DNA from: Paraburkholderia sp. NMBU_R16
GTDB lineage: Bacteria > Pseudomonadota > Gammaproteobacteria > Burkholderiales > Burkholderiaceae
Length of the DNA stretch: 64,000 nt
NCBI RefSeq assembly: GCF_013282575.1
Contig: NZ_JAAAYE010000017.1
Span: forward strand, 1 to 64,000
Direction of reading: 5' to 3'
In this document: piece by piece, positions 26,652-36,301 of the stretch
How positions within the stretch are numbered: position 1 is the first letter of the stretch
How the letters are laid out: each line of letters starts with the position of its first letter
Position numbers and translations under genes: made by a program
The notes under the pieces: model-generated
What the model saw: the letters and a program-made list of their open reading frames with translations, nothing else
What the model was told of the DNA's origin: nothing
Database searches by the model: none

Positions 26652-28121
26652 ATGCCATTTCCCGACCACCCCCCATTCGATCTGCCTATGCCCGGCGAGC
26701 CGCTGTACGAACGGCTCGCGGAGCACTATCGCCGCATCATCGGTGCCGGCACGCTTGCTCCCGGGGACCGCATGCCCTCGGTGCGCGCATTCATGAGCCG
26801 CCATGGCGTCAGCTTGTCCACCGCCGTCCAAACGTTTCGGCGTCTCGAGGAAGCAGGCTTGCTCAGCGCGCGTCCGCGTGCCGGATATTTCGTGCGCCGA
26901 CCCGTCGCGCGTCTCGCGACCGTACGAGAGCCCGGCATGACCTCGTTGCCCGACGAGGCAAGGTATGTAGGCTTGCACGAACGCGTCTCGCGCGTGATCG
27001 AACGGGCCAGCGCCTGCCCCGGTGCGTTGAACCTGGGCGGTGCGACGGCGGTTGCGGGGCTCTATCCAACGACCCGGCTCCAGTCGTTGACGACGCGTCT
27101 TTTGCGTCGCCGCCCAACGTTACTGACAGAGGTCGGTGCCGATAGCGGCGCGCCCGAATTTCGGCAGACTGTCGCACGGCGTGCATTATCGGCAGGCGTC
27201 GTCGTGCCGCCCGATGAAGTCATCGTGACGATGGGCGGAGTCGAAGCGGTCAATCTCGCCTTGCGGGCGGTGGCGCAGCCGGGCGATACGATCGCCATTG
27301 AATCGCCCGCATTCTTCGGACTCCTGCAGATACTGGAAAGTCTGGGTTTGAGGGCATTGGAGATTCCGACGAGCCCGACCACGGGCCTATCGCTGGAGGC
27401 GCTCGACATGGCACTCTCGGCGTACGGCAATGTGAAGGCGGTCGTGGTCGTGCCGCATTTGCAGAACCCGCTCGGCTCGGTCATGGACGACGAACGCAAG
27501 GCGGCGTTGGTCAGCATCTGTGGGAGGCACGGTGTTGCCATCATCGAGGACGAACCGTATCGAGAACTCGTCGAGGCCGCGGGGACGCGACCGATCAAGG
27601 CGTGGGACCGTGAGGGGAACGTGATTTACTGTCCTTCGCTCAACAAGGTGCTGGCGCCGGGGCTCCGGCTTGGCTGGATGGCGGCGGGCAAATGGGCGAG
27701 CCGCATCAAGATGCTCAAGTTCACGCAGAGCCGTCACAACGAGATCCTGCCGCAGCTCGTCGCGGCGGAGTTTCTAGCCTCGGGCGGCTTCGACCGCCAT
27801 CTGTTTCAATTTCGCGAGCGTTTGCGGACCCAGCGCGAGGCCACCGCCGACGCCATTGCGCGCTACTTTCCCGAAGGCACACGCCTGAGTCCGCCCGAGG
27901 GCGGCTTATTGCTCTGGGTTGCGCTACCGGAAGGCGTACGCTCCGAGCGCCTGTTCGAAGCCGCGCTGGCCGTGGGCATCCGGATCGCTCCCGGAGCGAT
28001 CTTTTCGAATGCCGGTCAATTCGATTCGTTCATACGAATCAGCTGTCCGAGGCCTTTCGATCGAGAGTTGGACGATGCGTTGCGGCGGCTCGGGGCGCTT
28101 GCCGGGGGCCGGCTGGAATAG
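26652..28121 (+). CDS. MocR-type GntR regulator / aminotransferase
   Basis: A 489-residue protein with an N-terminal GntR helix-turn-helix (PLYERLAEHYRRIIGAGTLA; SLSTAVQTFRRLEEAGLL) and an aminotransferase-like domain. The PLP-binding motif is YCPSLNKVLAPGLRLGW (Lys replaces the more usual SFSK setting but is present) and VVVPHLQNPLGSVMDD precedes it. It is probably a PLP-responsive regulator of the divergent DUF2917-like gene. ATG 26652 is chosen over 26625 because the domain start fits; both lack a good ribosome-binding site. Confidence 0.88.
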   Translation: MPFPDHPPFDLPMPGEPLYERLAEHYRRIIGAGTLAPGDRMPSVRAFMSRHGVSLSTAVQTFRRLEEAGLLSARPRAGYFVRRPVARLATVREPGMTSLPDEARYVGLHERVSRVIERASACPGALNLGGATAVAGLYPTTRLQSLTTRLLRRRPTLLTEVGADSGAPEFRQTVARRALSAGVVVPPDEVIVTMGGVEAVNLALRAVAQPGDTIAIESPAFFGLLQILESLGLRALEIPTSPTTGLSLEALDMALSAYGNVKAVVVVPHLQNPLGSVMDDERKAALVSICGRHGVAIIEDEPYRELVEAAGTRPIKAWDREGNVIYCPSLNKVLAPGLRLGWMAAGKWASRIKMLKFTQSRHNEILPQLVAAEFLASGGFDRHLFQFRERLRTQREATADAIARYFPEGTRLSPPEGGLLLWVALPEGVRSERLFEAALAVGIRIAPGAIFSNAGQFDSFIRISCPRPFDRELDDALRRLGALAGGRLE

Positions 28122-28178
28122 GTCCATTTGAGCGTCATGTGTGGCGTCCGCGCCGCACATTCCCCTTCATTATCAAAA

Positions 28179-28212
28179 CTAGGGGAAAACCCGTAGGTAT
28201 TTTCGATATAAT
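28179..28212 (+). promoter_or_regulatory. Near-palindromic motif at -35 of a perfect TATAAT
   Basis: CTAGGGGAAAACCCGTAG (28179-28196) is an imperfect inverted repeat (AGGGG-AAAA-CCC). A perfect TATAAT lies at 28207-28212, but no TTGACA lies 16-18 bases upstream; the palindrome covers that place. This looks like an activator-dependent promoter for the small membrane gene at 28249, with a leader of about 30 bases. Confidence 0.45.
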
Positions 28213-28248
28213 GACGAACCGATCCAGCTTCCAGTTCCGATTCGTCAG

Positions 28249-28443
28249 ATGAAAGCCTTTGAGAAATTTGCCTTTTCCGTCGTCACGCTATTCGGCCTGA
28301 TGTGCTTTGCCGTCGTAGTGTACGGGCGAAGCCCGGAAGCGCGGGACGCCGTCCATGAAATCGTGAAGGCCGGTACAGCGTGGCCGCTGGGCGCTTGCTC
28401 GATGTCGCCCGACGATCCCTGCACCATTTATTGGCTGAACTAA
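28249..28443 (+). CDS. Small membrane protein, unknown
   Basis: A 64-residue protein with one N-terminal membrane helix (FSVVTLFGLMCFAVVVYG) and a short outer tail with two Cys (LGACSMSPDDPCTIYWLN), which could form a disulfide. It is conserved-looking but I do not recognise it. Strong evidence that it is expressed: a TATAAT with a nearby palindrome upstream and a textbook terminator starting three bases after its stop. Confidence 0.65.
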   Translation: MKAFEKFAFSVVTLFGLMCFAVVVYGRSPEARDAVHEIVKAGTAWPLGACSMSPDDPCTIYWLN

Positions 28444-28445
28444 AG

Positions 28446-28480
28446 AAAAGGGAGTGCCGTAATGTCCGGCACTCCCTTTT
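28446..28480. terminator. Strong bidirectional terminator
   Basis: AAAAGGGAGTGCCG (28446-28459) and CGGCACTCCCTTTT (28467-28480) form a perfect 14-bp stem with a 7-base loop. A-run and T-run ends suit both strands, three bases after the small membrane gene. Confidence 0.85.
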
Positions 28481-28487
28481 GGCTTCC

Positions 28488-28524
28488 GGCCAGCTAAGCG
28501 GGCCAGCTAAGCGGGCCCGCTTAG
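28488..28524. repeat. 13-bp direct repeat plus 18-bp palindrome
   Basis: GGCCAGCTAAGCG occurs twice back to back (28488-28500, 28501-28513). The second copy runs into CTAAGCGGGCCCGCTTAG (28507-28524), a perfect 18-bp palindrome. It lies between two terminators. Confidence 0.7.
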
Positions 28525-28534
28525 CGATGCGAAT

Positions 28535-28555
28535 GGGCGCTATAGCGCCCGTTTT

Positions 28556-28557
<2 letters not shown>
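28535..28557 (+). terminator. Terminator hairpin next to the argG stop
   Basis: GGGCGC-tata-GCGCCC followed by GTTTTTT makes a rho-independent terminator for plus-strand transcripts. It ends at the stop codon of the convergent argG gene, so read-through toward argG is blocked. Confidence 0.75.
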
Positions 28558-30076
<1,519 letters not shown>

Positions 30077-30140
30077 TTAGACCAAAACCGCGCCCTACAA
30101 CTCAAAGGCTGCGCCGCTTCGCGCGGACGTGGCGATACTC

Positions 30141-31388
30141 ATGACAGTGCAAACGCCGCAACCCGTGGAATCCCTCGACTCTCCAAAAAGCACAATGCAT
30201 CGCGGTTCCTTTCGGCGTTTTTGGGGGACGCGGGGGTTATCGTCGCTTTCGTTTCAGATGCTTGCCGTCGCGATCGGCTGGCATATGTATGCGTTGACGC
30301 ATAGCGCTTTCGCGCTCGGTCTGGTCGGACTTGCGCAGTTTCTGCCGATGTTCGCGCTGACGCTCGTCGTCGGGCACGTTGCCGATCGCTATGATCGCCG
30401 ACGCATCATCGCAGTCTGCCAGTCGATCGAAGCGTTGGCTGCCGGTATTTTTCTGCTTGGCACGCTGGGCGGATGGCTCACCGCCCCCGCGATTTATGCG
30501 CTGGCGGCCGGAGTGGGGGCGGCGCGCGCGTTCGAGGCGCCGTGCGTGGCGTCGCTGCTGCCGGCTGTGGTGCCGCGCAGTGAGTTGCCGCGCGCGACCG
30601 CGCTATCGAGTTCCGCGAACCAGGTCGCACAGATTCTTGGACCGGCGTGTGGGGGTGTCCTCTACGGGGTCGACCCGAGCGCGGTCTATCTCGCTTGCTT
30701 CATCGGTTTTCTCGCCGCGGCGGGTCTCGTCGTTTCCATCCCGTTGCGCGCGAAACCTGTCTCGCGTGCGCCGGTGACGTTCGAGTCCGTGTTCTCGGGC
30801 ATCGCGTTCATTCGCCGCGACCCGGTCATTCTCGGGGCGCTTTCGCTCGACCTTTTTGCCGTACTGTTCGGCGGCGCTACCGCGCTGTTGCCGATTTTTG
30901 CGCGCGATGTGCTATTGACCGGGCCTTGGGGGTTGGGTGCGCTGCGCTCGGCGCCCGCTGCCGGGGCGCTCATCGGCACGCTTTGGTTTGCGCGGTTTCC
31001 GCTGCGCACGCGGCCCGGTGCGGCGATGCTCGGCGGCGTGATCGTGTTTGGCGCTGCGACGATCGTCTTTGGCTTGTCGACGAATTTTTTCGTTTCGCTG
31101 GTCGCGCTTGCCACGCTGGGCGCCTCGGACGTGATCAGCGTCGTCGTCCGCTCGTCGCTCGTGCAATTGCGTACCCCCGACGACATGCTCGGGCGGGTGA
31201 GTGCGGTCAACTCGCTTTTCATTGGCACGTCGAATCAATTGGGCGAGTTCGAATCGGGTATCACGGCCGGATGGTGGGGAGCGCGCGCGGCTGTGCTCGT
31301 TGGGGGTATCGGTACGATCGGGATTACGTTGCTGTGGATGAAGCTTTTTCCGCCGTTGTTGCAGGTGCGATCGTTTGAGCGGGAGTAG
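30141..31388 (+). CDS. MFS transporter (EntS/MFS_3 type)
   Basis: A 415-residue membrane protein with about 12 helices, typical of the major facilitator superfamily. The loop 2-3 motif is GHVADRYDRRRIIAVCQS; the similarity is closest to MFS_3 members such as EntS, which export siderophores or drugs (RATALSSSANQVAQILGPAC; MLGRVSAVNSLFIGTSNQLG). ATG 30141 is preferred to the GTG at 30129, neither having a strong ribosome-binding site. Neighbours give no clue to the substrate. Confidence 0.88.
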   Translation: MTVQTPQPVESLDSPKSTMHRGSFRRFWGTRGLSSLSFQMLAVAIGWHMYALTHSAFALGLVGLAQFLPMFALTLVVGHVADRYDRRRIIAVCQSIEALAAGIFLLGTLGGWLTAPAIYALAAGVGAARAFEAPCVASLLPAVVPRSELPRATALSSSANQVAQILGPACGGVLYGVDPSAVYLACFIGFLAAAGLVVSIPLRAKPVSRAPVTFESVFSGIAFIRRDPVILGALSLDLFAVLFGGATALLPIFARDVLLTGPWGLGALRSAPAAGALIGTLWFARFPLRTRPGAAMLGGVIVFGAATIVFGLSTNFFVSLVALATLGASDVISVVVRSSLVQLRTPDDMLGRVSAVNSLFIGTSNQLGEFESGITAGWWGARAAVLVGGIGTIGITLLWMKLFPPLLQVRSFERE

Positions 31389-31412
31389 CGTTACAGTACT
31401 CCCTCCCCGTTA

Positions 31413-31724
31413 CTACACACTCCCCTCACGCTCGACTACGAGAATGCGCGCCACCCCGCGCGGGTGGGCGACATGCTCGCAGCCTGTATCGGCGAAGAAA
31501 ACATCCCCCGTTTCGAGCGTCGTGATGTGTTCGATCCCGGCGCTGCGATAGTGCATATCCACCACCCCATCGAGCACCGCAAACACCTCTTCGCCGTCAT
31601 TGATGTGCCATCGATATGGCTCATCGGTCCAGTGCAGGCGCACTGTCGTGCCGGCCATATTGGCGATATCGATCGCGTCCCAGGCGCGCTTGCCTTCGAA
31701 CGCTCTGCTTCGAATAACTTTCAA
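31413..31724 (-). CDS. Cupin-domain protein
   Basis: A 103-residue single-domain cupin: RWHINDGEEVFAVLDGVVDM gives the first metal-binding motif (H-x-x-x-x-E) and DVFFADTGCEHVAHPRG the second (with His). The chosen start is TTG at 31724, because GGAG lies exactly six bases upstream and the protein then begins like other small cupins; ATG 31796 would overlap the DJ-1 gene by 29 bases. It follows the DJ-1/PfpI gene on the same strand and is probably in its operon. Confidence 0.75.
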   Translation of the reverse strand: MKVIRSRAFEGKRAWDAIDIANMAGTTVRLHWTDEPYRWHINDGEEVFAVLDGVVDMHYRSAGIEHITTLETGDVFFADTGCEHVAHPRGVARILVVEREGSV

Positions 31725-31767
31725 TGCATGCTCCGTCGAGTATCGATACAAAACGCACCCGCCACGC

Positions 31768-32451
31768 TCACGCTCGTGCCGCTTCCGCGATCTCATTGAC
31801 GACTGCTGCTCGCTTTGCAAGCGAAGCGGCCGAACGCTCCTTGCTCATCGCCAGAATATGAGCGGGCGCCGTATCGGGACTACCCGAATCGAACGGCGGC
31901 GCGGGCGCATATTCGAGTTCCAACTGAATCGCCTGAGCTTCATCGTCGCCCGCCAATTCCGCCGCGATGGTCAATGCAAAGTCGATGCCGGCCGTGACGC
32001 CCCCGCCCGTCAACAGATTGCCATCGCGAACGACGCGGCCGTGCGTCGCAATGGCGCCCAGCGGTTCGAGCAGCGAATGAAATGCCCAGTGCGTCGTGGC
32101 GCGTCGGCCACGCAATAGCCCCGCGGCACCCAGCAGCAGCGAGCCAGTGCAAACGGAGGTGACATAACGCGCGCCGGCTGCTTGCTTGCGAACGAACGCG
32201 ATCGTTTCCTCGTCGCGCATCAAGTTCGTCACGCCGCTGCCGCCCGGTATGCAGATGACATCGAGCTGGGGGCAGTCGCTGAAAGTGATGCTCGGTGTCA
32301 GCAGGAGTCCGCTGCTCGAGGCAACGGACTCCCGCGTTTTCCAAACCAGGTGCACCGTGGTATCCGGTAGCGATGCAAGTACGTCATGCGGCCCGGTCAG
32401 ATCGAGTTGCTGAACTTCGGGGAATACGAGAAAGCCTACTTGCAGTGTCAT
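31768..32451 (-). CDS. DJ-1/PfpI-family protein (isonitrile hydratase-like)
   Basis: A 227-residue class I glutamine-amidotransferase-like protein. QVGFLVFPEVQQLDLTGPHD is the first strand with the Asp of InhA-type proteins and VTSVCTGSLLLGAAGLL holds the nucleophile Cys at the elbow; THWAFHSLLEPLG follows. The closest group hydrates isonitriles, but other activities are possible. It is divergent from a GlxA-type regulator whose N-terminal half has the same fold. Confidence 0.88.
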   Translation of the reverse strand: MTLQVGFLVFPEVQQLDLTGPHDVLASLPDTTVHLVWKTRESVASSSGLLLTPSITFSDCPQLDVICIPGGSGVTNLMRDEETIAFVRKQAAGARYVTSVCTGSLLLGAAGLLRGRRATTHWAFHSLLEPLGAIATHGRVVRDGNLLTGGGVTAGIDFALTIAAELAGDDEAQAIQLELEYAPAPPFDSGSPDTAPAHILAMSKERSAASLAKRAAVVNEIAEAARA

Positions 32452-32617
32452 GAGGTACCTCGGCGATGGAATGGAATGGAACGGAACGATGCCGGTTTGC
32501 TGCGGCCGGCGCGGATCGCCCCGTCGACAAGACCATTCTATGCGTGTACCGTATGGCGGAAATGCCATTTAACCCACGTTTCCTGCCACGTCAATTTAGA
32601 AGCCGATTATCCAGGCG

Positions 32618-33580
32618 ATGCTTCCGATCCTGATTCTCGCGTTCCCCGATGCTCAATTGCTCGATATCACCGGGCCGCTGCAAGTCTTTGCCTCCGCCAA
32701 CGAACTGGCGGCGGAAAGGGGGCGGCCGCGGCCGTATGCGGCGCGTGTCGTCGCGGCGGAGCCCGGCGCGATAACCACGTCGTCAGGACTCGCGGTCATG
32801 GCCGATGGGCTTCGTTCGGCCGCAAAGGGCATCGATACGCTGATCGTTCCAGGCGGCAGAGGAGTGGAGGCAGCATCGCAGGACGCGAGACTGACGCGCT
32901 GGGTTCGCAAGCAGGCGACTAGTGCGAGACGTGTCGTGTCGGTATGCAGCGGAGCCTTCGTGCTGGCGGAAGCTGGCTTGCTCGACGGGCGTCGCGTAGC
33001 GACGCACTGGAGCCGCTGCGAGCAATTGGCGAAACGCTATCCCGCGCTTCAGGTGGAAGCGGACCCGATCTTCATTCGCGACGGCGCGATATGGACATCG
33101 GCCGGTGTGACCGCGGGCATCGATCTGGCGCTGGCGCTAGTCGAAGAAGACCTCGGCAGGCCCGCCGCCCTCGATGTCGCGCGCGAGCTCGTGGTATTCA
33201 TGAAACGCCCCGGCGGGCAGGCGCAGTTCAGCGCGTTATTGTCGATGCAGCAAGCGGGCGACCCATTCGCCGAGCTCCATACATGGATGGCCGAGCATCT
33301 GGGCGCCGATCTCTCGATACCCGCATTGGCGCGCCGCGCCCGCATGAGCGAACGCAGCTTCATGCGGCACTACCGCGCCGAGACGGGCCGCACACCCGCG
33401 CGAACGGTCGAGCAGTTTCGGGTGGAAGCCGCACAGCGCTTGCTGGGCGAAACGTCATGGTCGATCAAACGCATCGCCTCCCGGTGCGGATTCGGCACCG
33501 AAGAAACGATGCGCCGCACGTTTATCCGTCTGCTACGCGCGACACCCCAGGCGTATCGCGAGCGGTTCGCCTCGCAATGA
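32618..33580 (+). CDS. GlxA-family AraC-type regulator
   Basis: A 320-residue regulator with an N-terminal DJ-1/PfpI-like domain (LAFPDAQLLDITGPLQVFAS; VVSVCSGAFVLAEAGLLDGR keeps the elbow Cys) and a C-terminal AraC double helix-turn-helix (LSIPALARRARMSERSFMRH; WSIKRIASRCGFGTEETMRR). It is divergent from the DJ-1 gene with 166 bases between them and probably regulates it. Confidence 0.92.
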   Translation: MLPILILAFPDAQLLDITGPLQVFASANELAAERGRPRPYAARVVAAEPGAITTSSGLAVMADGLRSAAKGIDTLIVPGGRGVEAASQDARLTRWVRKQATSARRVVSVCSGAFVLAEAGLLDGRRVATHWSRCEQLAKRYPALQVEADPIFIRDGAIWTSAGVTAGIDLALALVEEDLGRPAALDVARELVVFMKRPGGQAQFSALLSMQQAGDPFAELHTWMAEHLGADLSIPALARRARMSERSFMRHYRAETGRTPARTVEQFRVEAAQRLLGETSWSIKRIASRCGFGTEETMRRTFIRLLRATPQAYRERFASQ

Positions 33581-33607
33581 TGCGCGCCGCAGACCCCTCG
33601 GCACAGA

Positions 33608-34198
33608 TCAGATAACGAGCCGCGAGATCTTGGTGCCCTCGAGCGAGACGCCCGCCATCAATCCCGCATTCGTCAGCACGAAGGCTTCCACGGGGCTAAG
33701 GGTCGTCGACGTATCGACGTTGCCGTTCGCCCCGACATGCAGTACGGCTACCGTGGCATCGACGCCCGCCGCCCACCCTTGGCTGTTGACGAATTTGTCG
33801 AGCGCCTCTTGCGTCATGAACAGCATGATGATGGCTTTGGATTGCGCACCGATCTGCAGTCCGAACGATGCGGCCGCGATGCTGTAGTAGCCGCTCGTCT
33901 GCTCGCCTATACGCAAGGCGCCTTGGCCGTATTGGCCGCCGAACCAAAAGCCGGCCGAAATGACCGAGGGAAACACGAGCACCCCGCGCGCCTTGCCGAC
34001 GAGTTCTCGAGACCCGTTGACGGTGGCGTAGAGCCGGGACAGCGTCGAGTTGACGTCGGCATCGATCGACTGACGCCGTCCGGCATTGGCCTCGGGCGTG
34101 GCGCTCGAAGAAGCGGGCGTGGTAGTGCATCCGGCCAGCGAGAGTCCGCCCGAAGCCACAATGGCACTCGTCATCGCAATGAATTGACGGCGTTGCAT
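33608..34198 (-). CDS. YSC84/SYLF-domain lipoprotein
   Basis: A 196-residue lipoprotein: Tat-like or Sec signal MQRRQFIAMTSAIVASGG with lipobox SLAGC, then the SYLF domain (KARGVLVFPSVISAGFWFGG; SFGLQIGAQSKAIIMLFMTQ; ALDKFVNSQGW). SYLF domains bind phosphoinositides in eukaryotes; the role in bacterial envelopes is not settled. GGAGA precedes ATG 34198. It converges on the GlxA regulator with 27 bases between stops. Confidence 0.9.
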   Translation of the reverse strand: MQRRQFIAMTSAIVASGGLSLAGCTTTPASSSATPEANAGRRQSIDADVNSTLSRLYATVNGSRELVGKARGVLVFPSVISAGFWFGGQYGQGALRIGEQTSGYYSIAAASFGLQIGAQSKAIIMLFMTQEALDKFVNSQGWAAGVDATVAVLHVGANGNVDTSTTLSPVEAFVLTNAGLMAGVSLEGTKISRLVI

Positions 34199-34499
34199 GC
34201 ATTCTCCTGATGATGTGAGCGGCGCGCGATGTCTCGATTTTCCGCACGTCAGTGTCAGTGACCCGAAAAGAGGGGACGGAGTTCCTGACAGATAGTTGCG
34301 CGAGAGGTGACGCGAACAGATACTGGCCGATAAGCGACGCGCGAGCACCGTTTGCTGCCGCTCGGCGCGGTTTGCAATTCTTTGCGTTTTTCGCGTTGCA
34401 CGGCGCACACCATCCTGTACCATGCTGCGGCACGGAAAACCCCCGGCGGTCCCGCGCCTGCTCGCGCCCGGGCTCGCACCACCATCGAACACTGAACGC

Positions 34500-35069
34500 A
34501 TGAAAGATCTCGGACATCATGCCGCTCGGCGCAGCGGTTCGTTCATCGTATCTCGCGCCGTGCTGGCAATCGCCGCGGCCACGCTTGGCGCCGCGCTTGC
34601 CGGCTGCAACTCGCTCTATACGGAAGGTGCCACGGCAGGCGCCGGCGTCGCCGGTGCGGCAGTGGCCGCCAAGGTCACGAATAACGCTGCGACGGCGGCG
34701 GGCATCGGCCTCGGCGCCGTCGCCGCTGCACGAGCCGGTGTTCAGTACTCGCAACGCATCGTCCATCGCGACACCCAGGACAGCATCGCCAAAGTGGCCG
34801 GGCCTCTCGCCGTTGGCGCAGTGACGAATTGGACTGCGACGCATTCGGTGCCCATCGAAGAGGACGAGCACGGACGCGTCACGGTGAGCCGCGTCATCAG
34901 CCAGGGTGCGCTCGATTGCAAGGAAATCGTGTTCTCGGTCGATCGGCCCGCGAAAAAGGATGCGCCGGCTTCGAGCGCGTTCTACGTCGCCGCCGTTTGC
35001 CAGGACGGTAATGCGTGGAAGTGGGCATCGGCCGAACCTGCCACCGAGCGTTGGGGCGCGCTGCAATGA
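34500..35069 (+). CDS. Lipoprotein, first of a tandem paralogous pair
   Basis: A 189-residue envelope protein with a signal peptide and lipobox (GAALAGC), a Gly/Ala-rich glycine-zipper-like stretch (GATAGAGVAGAAVAAKVTNN; AGIGLGAVAAARAG) and a C-terminal domain ending AWKWASAEPATERWGALQ. The next gene ends almost identically and keeps two conserved Cys (LDCKEIVF; AVCQDGN), so they are paralogues. Its stop TGA overlaps the next ATG (ATGA, 35066-35069). The function is unknown. Confidence 0.75.
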   Translation: MKDLGHHAARRSGSFIVSRAVLAIAAATLGAALAGCNSLYTEGATAGAGVAGAAVAAKVTNNAATAAGIGLGAVAAARAGVQYSQRIVHRDTQDSIAKVAGPLAVGAVTNWTATHSVPIEEDEHGRVTVSRVISQGALDCKEIVFSVDRPAKKDAPASSAFYVAAVCQDGNAWKWASAEPATERWGALQ

Positions 35070-35596
35070 GCGGGCCGATGACCCCACGGCTGCCATTGAT
35101 GCGCCTGGTCGCGGCAGGGGCCCTCTCCATTTGCGCGGGCCTTACTTTGAACGGTTGCGCATCGGTGGGGGCTGCGGTTGGTGCCGTTGCCGGTGCCGCG
35201 ACAGGTCTCGTGTCGGCCAATCCTGCCGTCGGTATCGGCGTCGGCATCGCGGTGCAGGGCGCAACGGACGAGGCAGTCAAGCGCTACACGCGTTCGATGC
35301 ATACCGATCAACAGGACGCGATTTCCAGCGCGGCTGGTGAGATGGACGTGGGGCAAACGCGTCCGTGGCGCGTCAAGCACCGCATCCCGCTCGAAAACGG
35401 CCACGGCGAGGTACGCGTGACGCGCGCTTTCGCGACGCCGCTCACGAGCTGCAAGGAGTTCGTGTTCTCGGTCATCGACGGGGACAAGCCCGGTGCGCCG
35501 CAGCACTGGTATGCGGCGAGCGCGTGTCAGCAGGACAGCCGATGGAAATGGGCGTCGGCCGAGCCGGCGGTCGAGCGTTGGGGCACGTTGCAGTAA
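35066..35596 (+). CDS. Lipoprotein, second of a tandem paralogous pair
   Basis: A 176-residue lipoprotein (lipobox LNGC) with a Gly/Ala-rich segment (VGAAVGAVAGAATGLVSANP) and the shared C-terminal domain: LTSCKEFVFSVIDGDKPGAP, then ASACQQDSRWKWASAEPAVE. It is translationally coupled to the preceding gene. The pair may form a hetero-oligomer inserted in the envelope through the glycine-zipper parts; that is a guess from sequence. Confidence 0.75.
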   Translation: MSGPMTPRLPLMRLVAAGALSICAGLTLNGCASVGAAVGAVAGAATGLVSANPAVGIGVGIAVQGATDEAVKRYTRSMHTDQQDAISSAAGEMDVGQTRPWRVKHRIPLENGHGEVRVTRAFATPLTSCKEFVFSVIDGDKPGAPQHWYAASACQQDSRWKWASAEPAVERWGTLQ

Positions 35597-35638
35597 CGTG
35601 CGGGCACAAGGCGGTCGTTTGCAGCGACGGCGTTCGTG

Positions 35639-36301
35639 TCAGCGCGATTTGCCGCGCGCGCTCTTTTTGACGGGGGCGGGACGCGCGCCATCTTTCGCCG
35701 CCATCCCCTCGCTTTCGTTCAATTGTTCGATCCAGGACAGTGCGTCGACATAGCCGAGGAATTGCCGCAGGTACTCCGGGGACAGCTCGCGCATCAACGA
35801 GAGCGAGCGATAGACGAGGCTCTCGGAATTGAGTGGCCCCGCATTCCCGGGTACCTGTTCGTGCGATTCGCGTAACCGGCGCTCGGTGCTGAGCTTGGAC
35901 CACGTGTGCCTGAAATAATCGAGCGCTTCCGGCTCGGGATCGAACCGCAATGGACGTGCCGAGTCGCCGGTTGCAGGGCGATCGCGATCGCTGGGCGCAC
36001 GATTCGCGGCCATCTGGTCGACGAGCTCAGCCAGCGCGCTACGCGGGAAAGGATCTGGCGTCGTCGTCATCATCATGTTGCGTTCAACCGTAACCGGCGC
36101 CGCTTTTTCAAGGTCTACAGCATAGGCGTCGATCAGCTCTGCGATTCGCTCGTCCAGAAGGCGACGCACCTCGCCCGTCTGGTCCGCGGCGCGGCGTGCG
36201 AGCGTTTCGATCGCTCGGAAGCGCACCGGCTTCACGCGATGGGCACCGCTTTCACGCCATGCTTGCAGCATCGAGGCTGGATCGAGGGCCTCGCTAGCCA
36301 T
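35639..36301 (-). CDS. DUF2894 protein, last gene of the motor-like operon
   Basis: A 220-residue soluble protein of the DUF2894 group. The N-terminal half is helical and charged (IETLARRAADQTGEVRRLLD), the middle is a Pro/Asp/Arg linker and the C-terminal half holds LDYFRHTWSKLSTERRLRES, then LVYRSLSLMRELSPEYLRQF and a Lys-rich tail. No enzyme motif is seen. Its start overlaps the end of the OmpA gene by 8 bases. It is probably a cytoplasmic partner of the tail of the MotA-like protein; that role is inferred. Confidence 0.8.
   Translation of the reverse strand: MASEALDPASMLQAWRESGAHRVKPVRFRAIETLARRAADQTGEVRRLLDERIAELIDAYAVDLEKAAPVTVERNMMMTTTPDPFPRSALAELVDQMAANRAPSDRDRPATGDSARPLRFDPEPEALDYFRHTWSKLSTERRLRESHEQVPGNAGPLNSESLVYRSLSLMRELSPEYLRQFLGYVDALSWIEQLNESEGMAAKDGARPAPVKKSARGKSR

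Noticed and set aside
28488-28524. Attachment site or insertion-sequence end
   Set aside because: Repeats are short, no integrase or transposase gene is near, and no target duplication is seen.
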